Assembly (NCBI RefSeq): GCF_902859895.1
Contig: NZ_CADIKM010000009.1
Span: forward strand, 110,425 to 174,424
Length of the DNA stretch: 64,000 nucleotides
Direction: 5' to 3'
Source: Pararobbsia alpina
GTDB lineage: Bacteria; Pseudomonadota; Gammaproteobacteria; Burkholderiales; Burkholderiaceae
Position numbers and translations under genes: made by a program. Positions 56,762 to 64,000 of the stretch are shown here, piece by piece. The notes beneath the pieces were generated by a model. That model made no database searches and was not told where the DNA came from. It saw only the letters and a program-made list of their open reading frames with translations. Each line of letters starts with the position of its first letter. Position 1 is the stretch's first letter.

Positions 56762-56974
56762 TCACACCGCTTCGCCACGCTTATTCCGCGCTGCCTTGGT
56801 TCGCCGCCATTTCTTCAAGATCGCAGTTGGCAGGATTCCCGCGGCGGCGAAGGTGATCGCGCCAGTGACCCACTTCACAACACGTTTCTCGGGCCATCGT
56901 CCAAGCTCTCCCCGGCCCCAACCGGTCACTTGACGTGACCCCAATGTATCTCGTTTGCGGGCACTTGTCTTCAT
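56762..56974 (-). CDS. Possible small membrane protein upstream of the kinase
   Basis: 70 codons reading into the alternative GTG start of the kinase gene, with one hydrophobic stretch (VVKWVTGAITFAAAGILPTAIL) followed by basic residues. The ribosome-binding site is poor and I know no homologue. It may be a real small gene, or simply open frame in this GC-rich gap. Confidence 0.3.
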   Translation of the reverse strand: MKTSARKRDTLGSRQVTGWGRGELGRWPEKRVVKWVTGAITFAAAGILPTAILKKWRRTKAARNKRGEAV

Positions 56975-57137
56975 CTACCCGGAGACCGCTCATCAGTGTT
57001 TCCTTGCCTCCGCGGCCTTCAGGCCTCGCGCCGCATAGTGCACAAACGCTCAATCGCATGAGCCAGGTACCCATCGTGCTGCACGAGCCTCGTCCGGGAC
57101 GCGAGGCAGCGATCTCCCGTTCAACTGCCCTGCTCCG

Positions 57138-57791
57138 TCATCCAGTGCGCCGAAACACCCATGCGCCGATGGCCAGCCCGACTGCCAGGAGCGGTACCCA
57201 GGCGTCGGGCGTGCCCATTGTTTGCAATGTCGCCCAGCTTGCAACGCACCAGGCTACCGGCACGAAGAATAGCCACCCTGCCCCCCGCCCGGATGCCATC
57301 AGCACGAGCCCAAGGGTCGCTATCGCCGTCGGGTCCGGCATGATGCCGAAGACTTCCACCGCCCATATCGATCGCCCTAGCGCCAGCCCGGCGCAAGGGT
57401 GCAGCACCAGCGCGTAGAGGAAGAGGCCGAGGCCGGCGAAGCCTCGCATCGACCGCTCGAACGACCAGCGCAGCCGCGCTCCTACTCCGACCAGCAGCAG
57501 AGCCTGCAATACGAAGACCGGCGCCACATAGGCGGCCGCCCAATTGATGGTGGCATAGGTCCCCCACAGAAAGCTCCAGGCGACCCAGCCCCAAGCCACG
57601 GTCAGCACGCCCGCCACCGCGCGGCCCGACCAGGGACGTGGCCGGAACAAGCAAAGCACGATAGCTGCGCCCGCTAGCAGCGCGAGGACCTGTGCCGGCC
57701 ACAGCGCCTCGTTGTGCCGCTCGATCAGTCGCCAGTAGCTGCGGGGAGAGAAAAGAAGAAAGTCCTCGGCCGAGTAGGTCCACAAGCGCAT
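57138..57791 (-). CDS. DUF6064 family membrane protein
   Basis: 217 residues with about seven hydrophobic spans. The opening LWTYSAEDFLLFSPRSYWRLIERHNEALWPAQVLALL, WSFLWGTYATINWAAAYVAPVF and the ending IMPDPTAIATLGLVLM match DUF6064. Function is unknown. Its ATG shares a base with the stop of the aldo/keto reductase gene (TGATG), so the two are translated together. Confidence 0.85.
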   Translation of the reverse strand: MRLWTYSAEDFLLFSPRSYWRLIERHNEALWPAQVLALLAGAAIVLCLFRPRPWSGRAVAGVLTVAWGWVAWSFLWGTYATINWAAAYVAPVFVLQALLLVGVGARLRWSFERSMRGFAGLGLFLYALVLHPCAGLALGRSIWAVEVFGIMPDPTAIATLGLVLMASGRGAGWLFFVPVAWCVASWATLQTMGTPDAWVPLLAVGLAIGAWVFRRTG

Positions 57792-58711
57792 CAGAGATCC
57801 CGGACGTAGGCCGCCATGCGTCGGCGCATCGCCGCATCGGGCAGCGGCCCTGCGGCGGCGGCCACGTTTTCCCGCACATGCGCGACTTGGCTTGTCGCTG
57901 GAATCGCAACGGTCACGGCGGGATGCGAGATGACGAATTTGAGAAGGAACTGTGCCCAGCTGGAGGCGCCGATGTCCCCGGCCCAGACGGGCAGACGTTT
58001 GCCCGAAAAGTACCGCAACAGGGCGCCCTGCTGAAAAGGGCGGTTGACGATGACGCCCATTTTCCGGTCCACCGCCAGCGGCAGGATTCGATCCTCCACA
58101 TTGCGGTCGATGATGCTGTAGCTGACCTGAATGAAGTCGAGCGGCTGGCGGCGCATGATGTCCTCGAAAAGGTCGTGACGCCGGCCTTCCGAAGTCGTAA
58201 TCCCGACGTAGCGAACCTGCCCCGCTGCCTTCATCGCAAAGAGCGTGCTCAGATTCTCCTCCCAGGCCAGGAGGTTGTGCACCTGCAGCAGGTCGAAGCG
58301 TGGAATGCCCCACGCGCGGCGCGACTGCTCGATTTGGGAGGGGCCCCGGCTGCCCGGGGAAGTCCAGACCTTGTCCGCCGCGAACAGACCCGCCGGCCGC
58401 CCGAGCTTGCGAAGGCCATACCCGATCACCTCCTGCGCGGAGCCATACATGGGCGAGGAGTCGATCACCTGACCGCCTGCCTGGAAGAAAGCCTGCATGA
58501 CCGCCGCGCATGCATCGCGCAGCTCGTCGTCCGCTCCGACGTTAAAGGTGATCCATGTGCCCAGGCCAACGCGCGTAATGGCCTCTCCGCTCGAAGGGAT
58601 AGGCCGCCGCGCGGGTGCACCGGTCTGCGCCCAACTTCCGTCCATGGGTATCGCGGCGGCCGCCGCGGCCGCCAAAGCACTTCGGAGGATGGCTCGTCGT
58701 TTCGCCCTCAT
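57791..58711 (-). CDS. Exported aldo/keto reductase (Tat-type signal)
   Basis: 306 residues. The N-terminus (RRAILRSALAAAAAAA) looks like a short twin-arginine signal ending near SWAQ, so the enzyme would be exported with its NADP-type cofactor already bound. The catalytic tetrad is intact: Asp84, Tyr89 (SPMYGSAQ), Lys114 (ADKV) and His145 (LQVHN). Substrate unknown. It is co-translated with the DUF6064 membrane protein, which might form its membrane partner. No other redox partner is nearby. Confidence 0.9.
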   Translation of the reverse strand: MRAKRRAILRSALAAAAAAAIPMDGSWAQTGAPARRPIPSSGEAITRVGLGTWITFNVGADDELRDACAAVMQAFFQAGGQVIDSSPMYGSAQEVIGYGLRKLGRPAGLFAADKVWTSPGSRGPSQIEQSRRAWGIPRFDLLQVHNLLAWEENLSTLFAMKAAGQVRYVGITTSEGRRHDLFEDIMRRQPLDFIQVSYSIIDRNVEDRILPLAVDRKMGVIVNRPFQQGALLRYFSGKRLPVWAGDIGASSWAQFLLKFVISHPAVTVAIPATSQVAHVRENVAAAAGPLPDAAMRRRMAAYVRDL

Positions 58712-58996
58712 CTCGTTATCTCCGTATCACGACTTTCGCGCGATGTCAGGGGATCGGTATCGATGGGACATTGCTCTCGGATTCAAGAGCAAGCCGTTCT
58801 CGAGTAACCCGCGGGTGGCTCATTTTTTCAAGCATATGTGAAAGATCGAAAATCGCCATCAAAGGCGAAAAAGTACGTCACGAACAATATAGACTCGGCC
58901 GGTAGCGGGCTCGCCGTGATGGCCGCTTGGTGCTGCGCGTGACAGGCGTCGGCGCGCCCGCTCCTTCTCCACACAATCACAAAGTGAAGGGGTTTC

Positions 58997-60073
58997 ATGG
59001 ACGAGAGCTATCCGATGCCGCTGGTCAAACGCGTCATTCTCGTGGTTCTTCTGGGGGGGCTCGTTGGACTGGGCTACGTGGTCTTACATCTGTTCTTGGC
59101 GCCCATGGCCTGGGCCACTATCTTCGCCTATGTCACATGGCCCGCCTATCGCCGCTTGCGCTCGCTGATGCGCGGAAACGGTACCGGCAGCGCGCTGCTG
59201 ATGACGACCATTCTTACGGCAGCGTTCGTTCTTCCGTCGATCTGGCTGATCACGCTGCTGCGTGGCGAACTGGTCGCAGCCTACCAGGCCGTCGCCGGCT
59301 ACTTCTCCAGCGGCCCGCACCCATTGCCGGAATTGATCGCGCGCATTCCCTGGCTTGGACAGTGGCTGCAAGAGCTTCTGAGCCAGGTAGCAGTTGATCC
59401 GACGGCCTTTCGCACGCAGTTGGCGAAGTGGGCTCAGCAATGGACCGGGGAGTTCGGCCAGTTGGTCGGCAGCGTGGGTCGCAATGCGACGAAATTGGGC
59501 GTTGCCGTGCTGACGCTGTTCTTCGTGTACCGGGATGGCGAAAGCGCATTGGACCAGGTGCGCCGTGTCTTGCGCCGTGTTCTGGGCGACCGGCTGGACG
59601 GCTACCTCGCCGCTATCGGCGGCACAACCAGGGCGGTCGTCTACGGGCTCGTGCTGACGGCACTGGCACAGGGCGCACTTGCCGGCCTGGGTTACTGGGT
59701 TGCGGGAATGCAGGCGCCACTGTTGCTGGCTGCGTTTACAGCGCTGATTGCGTTGGTGCCCTTTGGCACGCCATTCGTGTGGGGATCGATCGGTGTATGG
59801 CTCTTCATAACAGGACATACACTGGCCGGAGCCGGCCTTTTGCTCTGGGGGGCACTGGTCGTTAGCTGGGTGGATAACCTGATCCGCCCGCTCGTCATCA
59901 GCAGCGCTGCCCGGATCCCCTTTCTTCTGGTCGTGTTTGGGGTACTCGGTGGTCTCGCGGCCTTCGGTCTGATAGGACTGTTCGTGGGGCCGGTCATCCT
60001 CGCAGTCCTGATGGCCGTGTGGCGTGAGTGGTTGGAGGAACAGGCAACCGCGAGTCCCGGAACACAAAGCTAG
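58997..60073 (+). CDS. AI-2E family (PerM/UPF0118) permease
   Basis: 358 residues with eight hydrophobic spans. Family features include the N-terminal LFLAPMAWATIFAYVTWPAYRRL and the C-terminal cluster GALVVSWVDNLIRPLVISSAARIPFLLVVFGVLGGLAAFGLIGLFVGPVIL. Members export small molecules or ions; the autoinducer-2 name comes from one E. coli member and should not be taken as the substrate here. GAAGGGG precedes the ATG at 58997. It is apparently monocistronic. Confidence 0.9.
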   Translation: MDESYPMPLVKRVILVVLLGGLVGLGYVVLHLFLAPMAWATIFAYVTWPAYRRLRSLMRGNGTGSALLMTTILTAAFVLPSIWLITLLRGELVAAYQAVAGYFSSGPHPLPELIARIPWLGQWLQELLSQVAVDPTAFRTQLAKWAQQWTGEFGQLVGSVGRNATKLGVAVLTLFFVYRDGESALDQVRRVLRRVLGDRLDGYLAAIGGTTRAVVYGLVLTALAQGALAGLGYWVAGMQAPLLLAAFTALIALVPFGTPFVWGSIGVWLFITGHTLAGAGLLLWGALVVSWVDNLIRPLVISSAARIPFLLVVFGVLGGLAAFGLIGLFVGPVILAVLMAVWREWLEEQATASPGTQS

Positions 60074-60103
60074 TACGGAACACCATATGCAGTGCGGTCT
60101 CGC

Positions 60104-61432
60104 CTAGCGGCCGGCGGTGCTGGTCACACTCAACCGCCCGAGCATCAGCCACACCCGGCTGCGCTCGCCCAACGTCAAGCTGCTGTTGACGACGGCAATC
60201 CTGCCGTCGTCGCCGACAGCAAGTTTTTTGCCCAGAAGTCCCTGATGGCTGCCATTCGTCCCGCCCCGGTCGTCCTGGCTGCCTGGCACGCGTTGCGGCG
60301 ACAAGAAACTGCGGCCATTATCGCGCGAGACCGTGAACTCCAGTCCCTGCGGACGGGTTGAAGTACCTTGGAACAGTTCCCATGCCACGTACAGAGTCCC
60401 TTGCCGGTCGACTGCTACAGCCGGATACGCGGCGCCGTTGCCGGCATGTCGCTGCGGCTGCGAGATAACCCGCGGAACGCCGAACTTGCCCGCACCGCTG
60501 ATCGATTGGGCGTAGCGCACGTGGTAGCGGCGTGACGGCCCGTCTTCGCTTTGCGCATACACCAGGTGCAGCGTGCCGGTTCGCCCTGCGGCCAGCCGTG
60601 GCGCGTCGGCATAGCCGGGGCCGGCCCCAACCACGTAGGGTCGGCCGAAAGTTTGGCCGCCGTCGTCCGACTGGCTCACGCTGATATCGGCGCTGCGATC
60701 ATTGCCGACCGTCCAGGCAAGGTAGACAGTTTGGCGAGGACCGGTTGCCAGCGAAGGGCCACGCGCCGGCCGCCTGCCGTCACCGGCTACACGCACAGGC
60801 CGCGAAAAACTGGCGCCGCCGTCGGTCGAACGGGCCAGCCACAGCATGCCGTCGTACTCTGTCCACGCGGCCAGCAAGGTGCCGTCCGGCGCGATCGCCA
60901 GGTCAAGGCTGCCGTTTGACCAGGTATCGCGATCGAGTCGGCCTTTGCCATCCCCGCCACGCGAGTTCGACAAATTGATGGGCGCGGAAAAGCTGACGCC
61001 ACCGTCGGTGGAACGCGCGAACAGGATATCGCCGCCATGCGATCCGCCGGAGAAAATGATCTCCTGCCAAAGCAGAGCGATCTTGCCTGGGTGCCCGGGC
61101 ACCACCACGATGCGAGGCGCCCAGGAGAATGTCGCCGGATTGCGCGACACGTTGACCGGTTGGCCTTGCGCAATTCCGTTAGCTGATAGCGACCGATAGA
61201 GAACATCTTTCTTCTTCTGGTCGACCCATGCCACCTTGAGACCATCGGCGGAATCGAAGGCAACCGTCGCGTCATCGACATAGTCGTAGCGCGAGTCGTT
61301 CTGGCGCCACGCCCCTTTGTCGCCGCGACCCTCGGCGATCTGGGCAATGCCGGTCCACTCGACCGACGAGGCAGCAGCCGAGAAAGCAGGCATTGCCGCA
61401 AGGGCCAGCAGAGCGGCGGCGATCGTATTCAT
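60104..61432 (-). CDS. Secreted BNR-repeat (sialidase-like) protein
   Basis: 442 residues with a signal peptide ending near SAAAS. At least four Asp-box (BNR) repeats can be read: ARSTDGGVSFSAP, ARSTDGGASFSRP, SQSDDGGQTFGRP and SRDNGRSFLSP, as in six-bladed sialidase-type propellers. I do not see the full set of sialidase catalytic residues (the FRIP motif and Arg triad), so it is safer to call it a sialidase-fold binding or hydrolytic protein in the periplasm or outside. The ATG at 61432 starts the signal peptide. Confidence 0.8.
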   Translation of the reverse strand: MNTIAAALLALAAMPAFSAAASSVEWTGIAQIAEGRGDKGAWRQNDSRYDYVDDATVAFDSADGLKVAWVDQKKKDVLYRSLSANGIAQGQPVNVSRNPATFSWAPRIVVVPGHPGKIALLWQEIIFSGGSHGGDILFARSTDGGVSFSAPINLSNSRGGDGKGRLDRDTWSNGSLDLAIAPDGTLLAAWTEYDGMLWLARSTDGGASFSRPVRVAGDGRRPARGPSLATGPRQTVYLAWTVGNDRSADISVSQSDDGGQTFGRPYVVGAGPGYADAPRLAAGRTGTLHLVYAQSEDGPSRRYHVRYAQSISGAGKFGVPRVISQPQRHAGNGAAYPAVAVDRQGTLYVAWELFQGTSTRPQGLEFTVSRDNGRSFLSPQRVPGSQDDRGGTNGSHQGLLGKKLAVGDDGRIAVVNSSLTLGERSRVWLMLGRLSVTSTAGR

Positions 61433-61553
61433 GGGTCCTGTATGGACTGGAAATCCGCGGTGTTCGCCCGCCAATTGTCGACCATCTTGGCGGGGGTGTC
61501 GAATGAGCAGAGGTGGGTCAGAGGCGCGTCACGAACTAACGCGTAAAGACCTT

Positions 61554-61585
61554 AAAAAAAAACCGCCCGACAAAGTCGGACGGTT
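61554..61585 (-). terminator. Rho-independent terminator of the split lipoprotein gene
   Basis: AACCGCCCGAC and GTCGGACGGTT form an eleven-base stem (one G-T type pair) with an AAA loop. On the minus strand it runs into nine T residues, an excellent terminator, 34 bases past the stop at 61620. Confidence 0.92.
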
Positions 61586-61619
61586 CTTCGCCATGCTCAT
61601 GCCGCAAAGCGGCGGGAAA

Positions 61620-62636
61620 TTACTGTCCAGGCGAACCAATCGACGCAGGTTTTTGCGGTTCGAATATGCCGCCGTGCACGCCAACCACTGCCTCAACATA
61701 GTTTGGTGTCGTTGTCGAAGAAACGATATCCCAAACTGCGGAAACCTTCGCATTGCCACCGACGAAGACGGCACCAGCATGATTTTGGGCGGCAACGAGG
61801 GTGGCATCTGCGCCCAAGGCCGTTGGAATCGCTATCGTCGTGCCGTCGCCCTGCGCTGCAGCGAGCGGTGTGCCGTAGTTCATTGCGGCCGCGACTTTAC
61901 CGTTCGCATCATAGACGATCACCGCATCGCCTTTACCCAAACCGATCGGATTCGCTGGGTCGCTATTGACGTTCAACATCGCAACGACCGGAACCGTCGC
62001 AGGGAGGCCCCAGGTTCCGCGGAACGTATTTTCGTCCGTTCCTGGCACACCCGGGACAACGACCAGATGTTCACCTGGTTGAAGCAACGTACCGGCCACA
62101 AATGCCGCGCTATTGTTGGCATCGTTGACGTCAGCATGATTGTCGCCCCACTTCCAGCCGGTCAGATCAATTGGCGTGCTGCCATAGTTATAGATTTCAA
62201 AGAAATCCTGGCCCCCGTCTGCGTTCGAGTTCACCTCCGAGATCAGCACGGTCGGCGCTGGCGCACCTGCTGCTGCAGTCGTGAAGCTCTGCGTCGTGCC
62301 CGCATATGCGTTGCCATACAGGTCAGTGATAACGCCACCGGCCAATTGTACGGTGTAACGAGAACTATCCTGCAACGGTGTCGCCAAGGTGATGGTGACC
62401 CGACCGCCGTTGAATTTGACCGGGGTCGTGTCATTGACGGACACATTACGCGTATCAGAGCCGTTGCTGATAACGATGTTACCTGTGCCCGCCTGCACGA
62501 CTTCGCTGAACGACAGTGTCATGTGGTTGCCGATGATGCCTGTCGCGCCATCGACCGGCGCAGTGCTGGTCAATGTCGGGGCTGTGTGGTCAACGGTACC
62601 AATCGGCGTGAACGAGAATGTCGATAAGGCGGTCAC
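61620..62636 (-). CDS. 3' part of a split surface lipoprotein gene: Ig-like and lamin-tail domains
   Basis: 338 codons. Residues about 18-120 form a Big_5/SbsA-type Ig-like domain (APTLTSTAPVDGATGIIGNHMTLSFSE, GNAYAGTTQSFTT). About 128-310 form a lamin-tail domain (VLISEVNSNADGGQDFFEIYNYGSTPIDLTGWKW). Its first codon, GTG at 62636, overlaps the stop of the 5' part as GTGA. The reading frames join smoothly if one G is added to the seven-G run at 62648-62654, giving TTAGG-DTSAVTALSTF. So this is the C-terminal half of one gene whose frame is broken, or it is expressed by coupling. Confidence 0.85.
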   Translation of the reverse strand: MTALSTFSFTPIGTVDHTAPTLTSTAPVDGATGIIGNHMTLSFSEVVQAGTGNIVISNGSDTRNVSVNDTTPVKFNGGRVTITLATPLQDSSRYTVQLAGGVITDLYGNAYAGTTQSFTTAAAGAPAPTVLISEVNSNADGGQDFFEIYNYGSTPIDLTGWKWGDNHADVNDANNSAAFVAGTLLQPGEHLVVVPGVPGTDENTFRGTWGLPATVPVVAMLNVNSDPANPIGLGKGDAVIVYDANGKVAAAMNYGTPLAAAQGDGTTIAIPTALGADATLVAAQNHAGAVFVGGNAKVSAVWDIVSSTTTPNYVEAVVGVHGGIFEPQKPASIGSPGQ

Positions 62637-63910
62637 GGCAGAGGTATCCCCCCCGCTGTCGTCTTGATCGCCCCCTTTGGATATGTGACGTGGTAGGTGG
62701 TGCCGGCAACCAGGTAGAACTTCGGATGAATCTTCATCACATTACCACTGAACGTCACTTGCGATGTGTCGCTCACAGGAATCGACCGCGTATCGTCGGC
62801 GCCGTTACTGAGAACGATATTACCCGCTCCCGCCGTCACCGGTTGATCGAACGTCAAGTAGAGGTTGTTGCCAATGCCGACATTGTTTGCGCTGGTGGTT
62901 GGCTGGAAGATGGTCAGGCCTGGCAGGCTCGGCCCCGCGGCCTGTTCACCGACCACATAAATGGTGCCATCCGAGCCCATCGTCACACCCTCATTCTGGG
63001 CAGTGGCACTCATATACAGGCTGCTCACCAAATTGCCGGCACGATCCATCTTGACGATCTTGCCATCCGGCGCGCCGATGATGATGACCTTGTCGTAATC
63101 CGGAGCGTTGCTCGCTACGATATTCGACAACGAGAAAACGTCATTGAACGCAGAAAGGCCCGTCTTGGCCGCATCAAACAGCACCGGCGGATTGTCTGTC
63201 GTCGGCAATATGGGCGTACCGTCCGAGGCCGTCGCCGACCCGCCTGCGAAATTGATTGCGGCCTGGAAGATGCTGGTGGGCTGCGACTGGCGCACGGCAA
63301 TGTAGCCGTTTGTTTTGGGATCGAAAGTAACACCCTCAATACCGACGTTGGCAACCGTTGCACCCAATTTGACGGACTGTACGTCTGCTCTGTGCAGTGT
63401 TCCATTTGGAACGTAAGTGAACAAATCGACTTGACGGAGACGCTCTTCCACCAATACGAACTTGTTGCCACCGACATAGGTGATGCCTTCAGTGTCCTCG
63501 AAGTCGCCGGCATTGAGCACCATGGAATCGATAACGTGACCATCGGTCTTTGCAACCTGCACGACTGAGGTCGCACCGTCGCCAATGACAAACAGCGAAT
63601 CGGTATCCTTGTCATAGGTCACGCCGGATGCTTCTGCGTTCAACAGATTGGCGCCTGTCGTAGCGAACTGCAGAGGAATCATTGCTGTCTGCGTGTAGCT
63701 ATTCAAATCATAGGTGCTTTGCGGATCGTTAAATGCAAGCGCAGGACTTTTGCTATCTACTACAGGCACAGCACTGCCACTGTCACCAAGAGTGCTGCCG
63801 CCATTATCGCCCCCGCCACATGCGCTAAGACCGGCTGCGAGAATCGCAGAAACTAAGAGCTTTATTGAGAGCGCAACTTCCGCTTCACGGTAAGCGCGCG
63901 GCAAACCCAT
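62633..63910 (-). CDS. 5' part of a split surface lipoprotein gene: SdiA-regulated-like propeller and Ig-like domain
   Basis: 425 codons. A signal with lipobox LSAC gives an outer-membrane or surface lipoprotein with a Gly/Ser linker. Then comes a beta-propeller of the SdiA-regulated/phytase-like type (ANLLNAEASGVTYDKDTDSLFVIGD, DTEGITYVGGNKFVLVEERLRQVDLF, VGIEGVTFDPKTNGYIAVRQ). A first Ig-like domain starts at about 340 (IGNNLYLTFDQPVTAGAGNIVLSNG). It ends prematurely in IPLP because of the G-run shift; the intended protein would be about 760 residues with the next ORF. The N-terminus before the hydrophobic core is unusually long, so the true start may differ. Confidence 0.85.
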   Translation of the reverse strand: MGLPRAYREAEVALSIKLLVSAILAAGLSACGGGDNGGSTLGDSGSAVPVVDSKSPALAFNDPQSTYDLNSYTQTAMIPLQFATTGANLLNAEASGVTYDKDTDSLFVIGDGATSVVQVAKTDGHVIDSMVLNAGDFEDTEGITYVGGNKFVLVEERLRQVDLFTYVPNGTLHRADVQSVKLGATVANVGIEGVTFDPKTNGYIAVRQSQPTSIFQAAINFAGGSATASDGTPILPTTDNPPVLFDAAKTGLSAFNDVFSLSNIVASNAPDYDKVIIIGAPDGKIVKMDRAGNLVSSLYMSATAQNEGVTMGSDGTIYVVGEQAAGPSLPGLTIFQPTTSANNVGIGNNLYLTFDQPVTAGAGNIVLSNGADDTRSIPVSDTSQVTFSGNVMKIHPKFYLVAGTTYHVTYPKGAIKTTAGGIPLP

Positions 63911-64000
63911 CTTGACGATGCGGTGCGAGATCCTGCCGATCAGTTTGAGTTCGACGACTGCCAGCGATGTGGCAGCAGTTCATCGACACGACTGGCTGCA
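63911..64000. other. Right edge of the window
   Basis: Ninety bases upstream of the split lipoprotein gene. On the minus strand they stay open in the lipoprotein's frame back to a stop near 63980 (VVELKLIGRISHRIV precedes the chosen ATG), so an earlier non-ATG start cannot be excluded. Confidence 0.4.

Noticed and set aside
60104..61432. Calling the BNR-repeat protein a true sialidase
   Set aside because: Asp boxes are present, but the FRIP motif and catalytic Arg/Glu/Tyr set could not be identified, so only the fold is supported.

Overview
The window is high-GC DNA with the gene content of a Burkholderiaceae chromosome or megaplasmid (Paraburkholderia/Caballeronia-like). This is an inference from the mix of families: cynR-cynT-cynS, katG, SoxR, a CoxLSM-type hydroxylase, a sigma-54 activator beside a CoA-transferase, many LysR/GntR regulators, DUF417, DUF6064 and Pr6Pr proteins. 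I saw no rRNA, tRNA, CRISPR array, phage gene or intact insertion sequence. It reads as an accessory metabolic and stress-response region made of many small regulator-plus-target modules.

Layout. 0-5.3 kb: the end of a GltS-like carrier with a TAXI-type binding lipoprotein, a RidA protein, a FUSC-like membrane protein and an MFS exporter. 5.6-9.7 kb: an alpha/beta hydrolase and a CoA-transferase transcribed leftwards from a near-consensus sigma-54 promoter, followed by their probable sigma-54 activator. 9.9-13.8 kb: a redox-stress block (small secreted protein, DUF417, AhpD-like protein, AraC regulator, SoxR and an FMN reductase behind a SoxR box). 13.8-16.0 kb: the cyanate module cynR/cynT/cynS. 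16.2-18.6 kb: a deletion scar, a GntR regulator whose start codon lies in a 34-bp perfect palindrome, and a TauE/SafE exporter with its DUF1634 partner. 18.8-24.5 kb: a lipoprotein, a Pr6Pr membrane protein, a lactate permease and DctA. 25-27.3 kb: katG.

27.8-39.9 kb is a long leftward catabolic region: an ABC sugar or sugar-acid importer (ATPase, binding protein, two permeases), an enolase-superfamily enzyme and a GntR regulator, then an acyl-CoA module (phosphotransferase-like protein, acyl-CoA dehydrogenase, acyl-CoA ligase). A second GntR gene diverges from the importer. 40.1-43.7 kb: a translationally coupled three-gene signalling unit (kinase, single-domain receiver, receiver-PAS-kinase) with no DNA-binding output. 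44.0-47 kb: 1-Cys peroxiredoxin, MarR, NmrA-like reductase and a SnoaL-like protein. 47.1-52.5 kb: a molybdenum hydroxylase operon (FAD, 2Fe-2S and Mo subunits, with CoxG upstream) diverging from a TetR gene across two matched operators. 52.5-55.1 kb: a LysR regulator diverging from mmsA. 55-64 kb: a MASE4-like orphan kinase, DUF6064 plus a Tat-type aldo/keto reductase, an AI-2E family permease, a BNR-repeat secreted protein, and a lipoprotein gene split by a one-base shift in a seven-base G run.

The points most worth checking are the tandem duplication of the divergent AhpD-like/araC promoter region (11128-11464), the sigma-54 promoter at 9634-9649, the palindrome over the GntR start codon, the G-run frameshift at 62648-62654, the inverted remnant of the hydrolase gene near 7091-7123, and the head-to-head gene scar at about 16353. 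I did not find a gene set that I can defend as a wholly new defence or mobile system.
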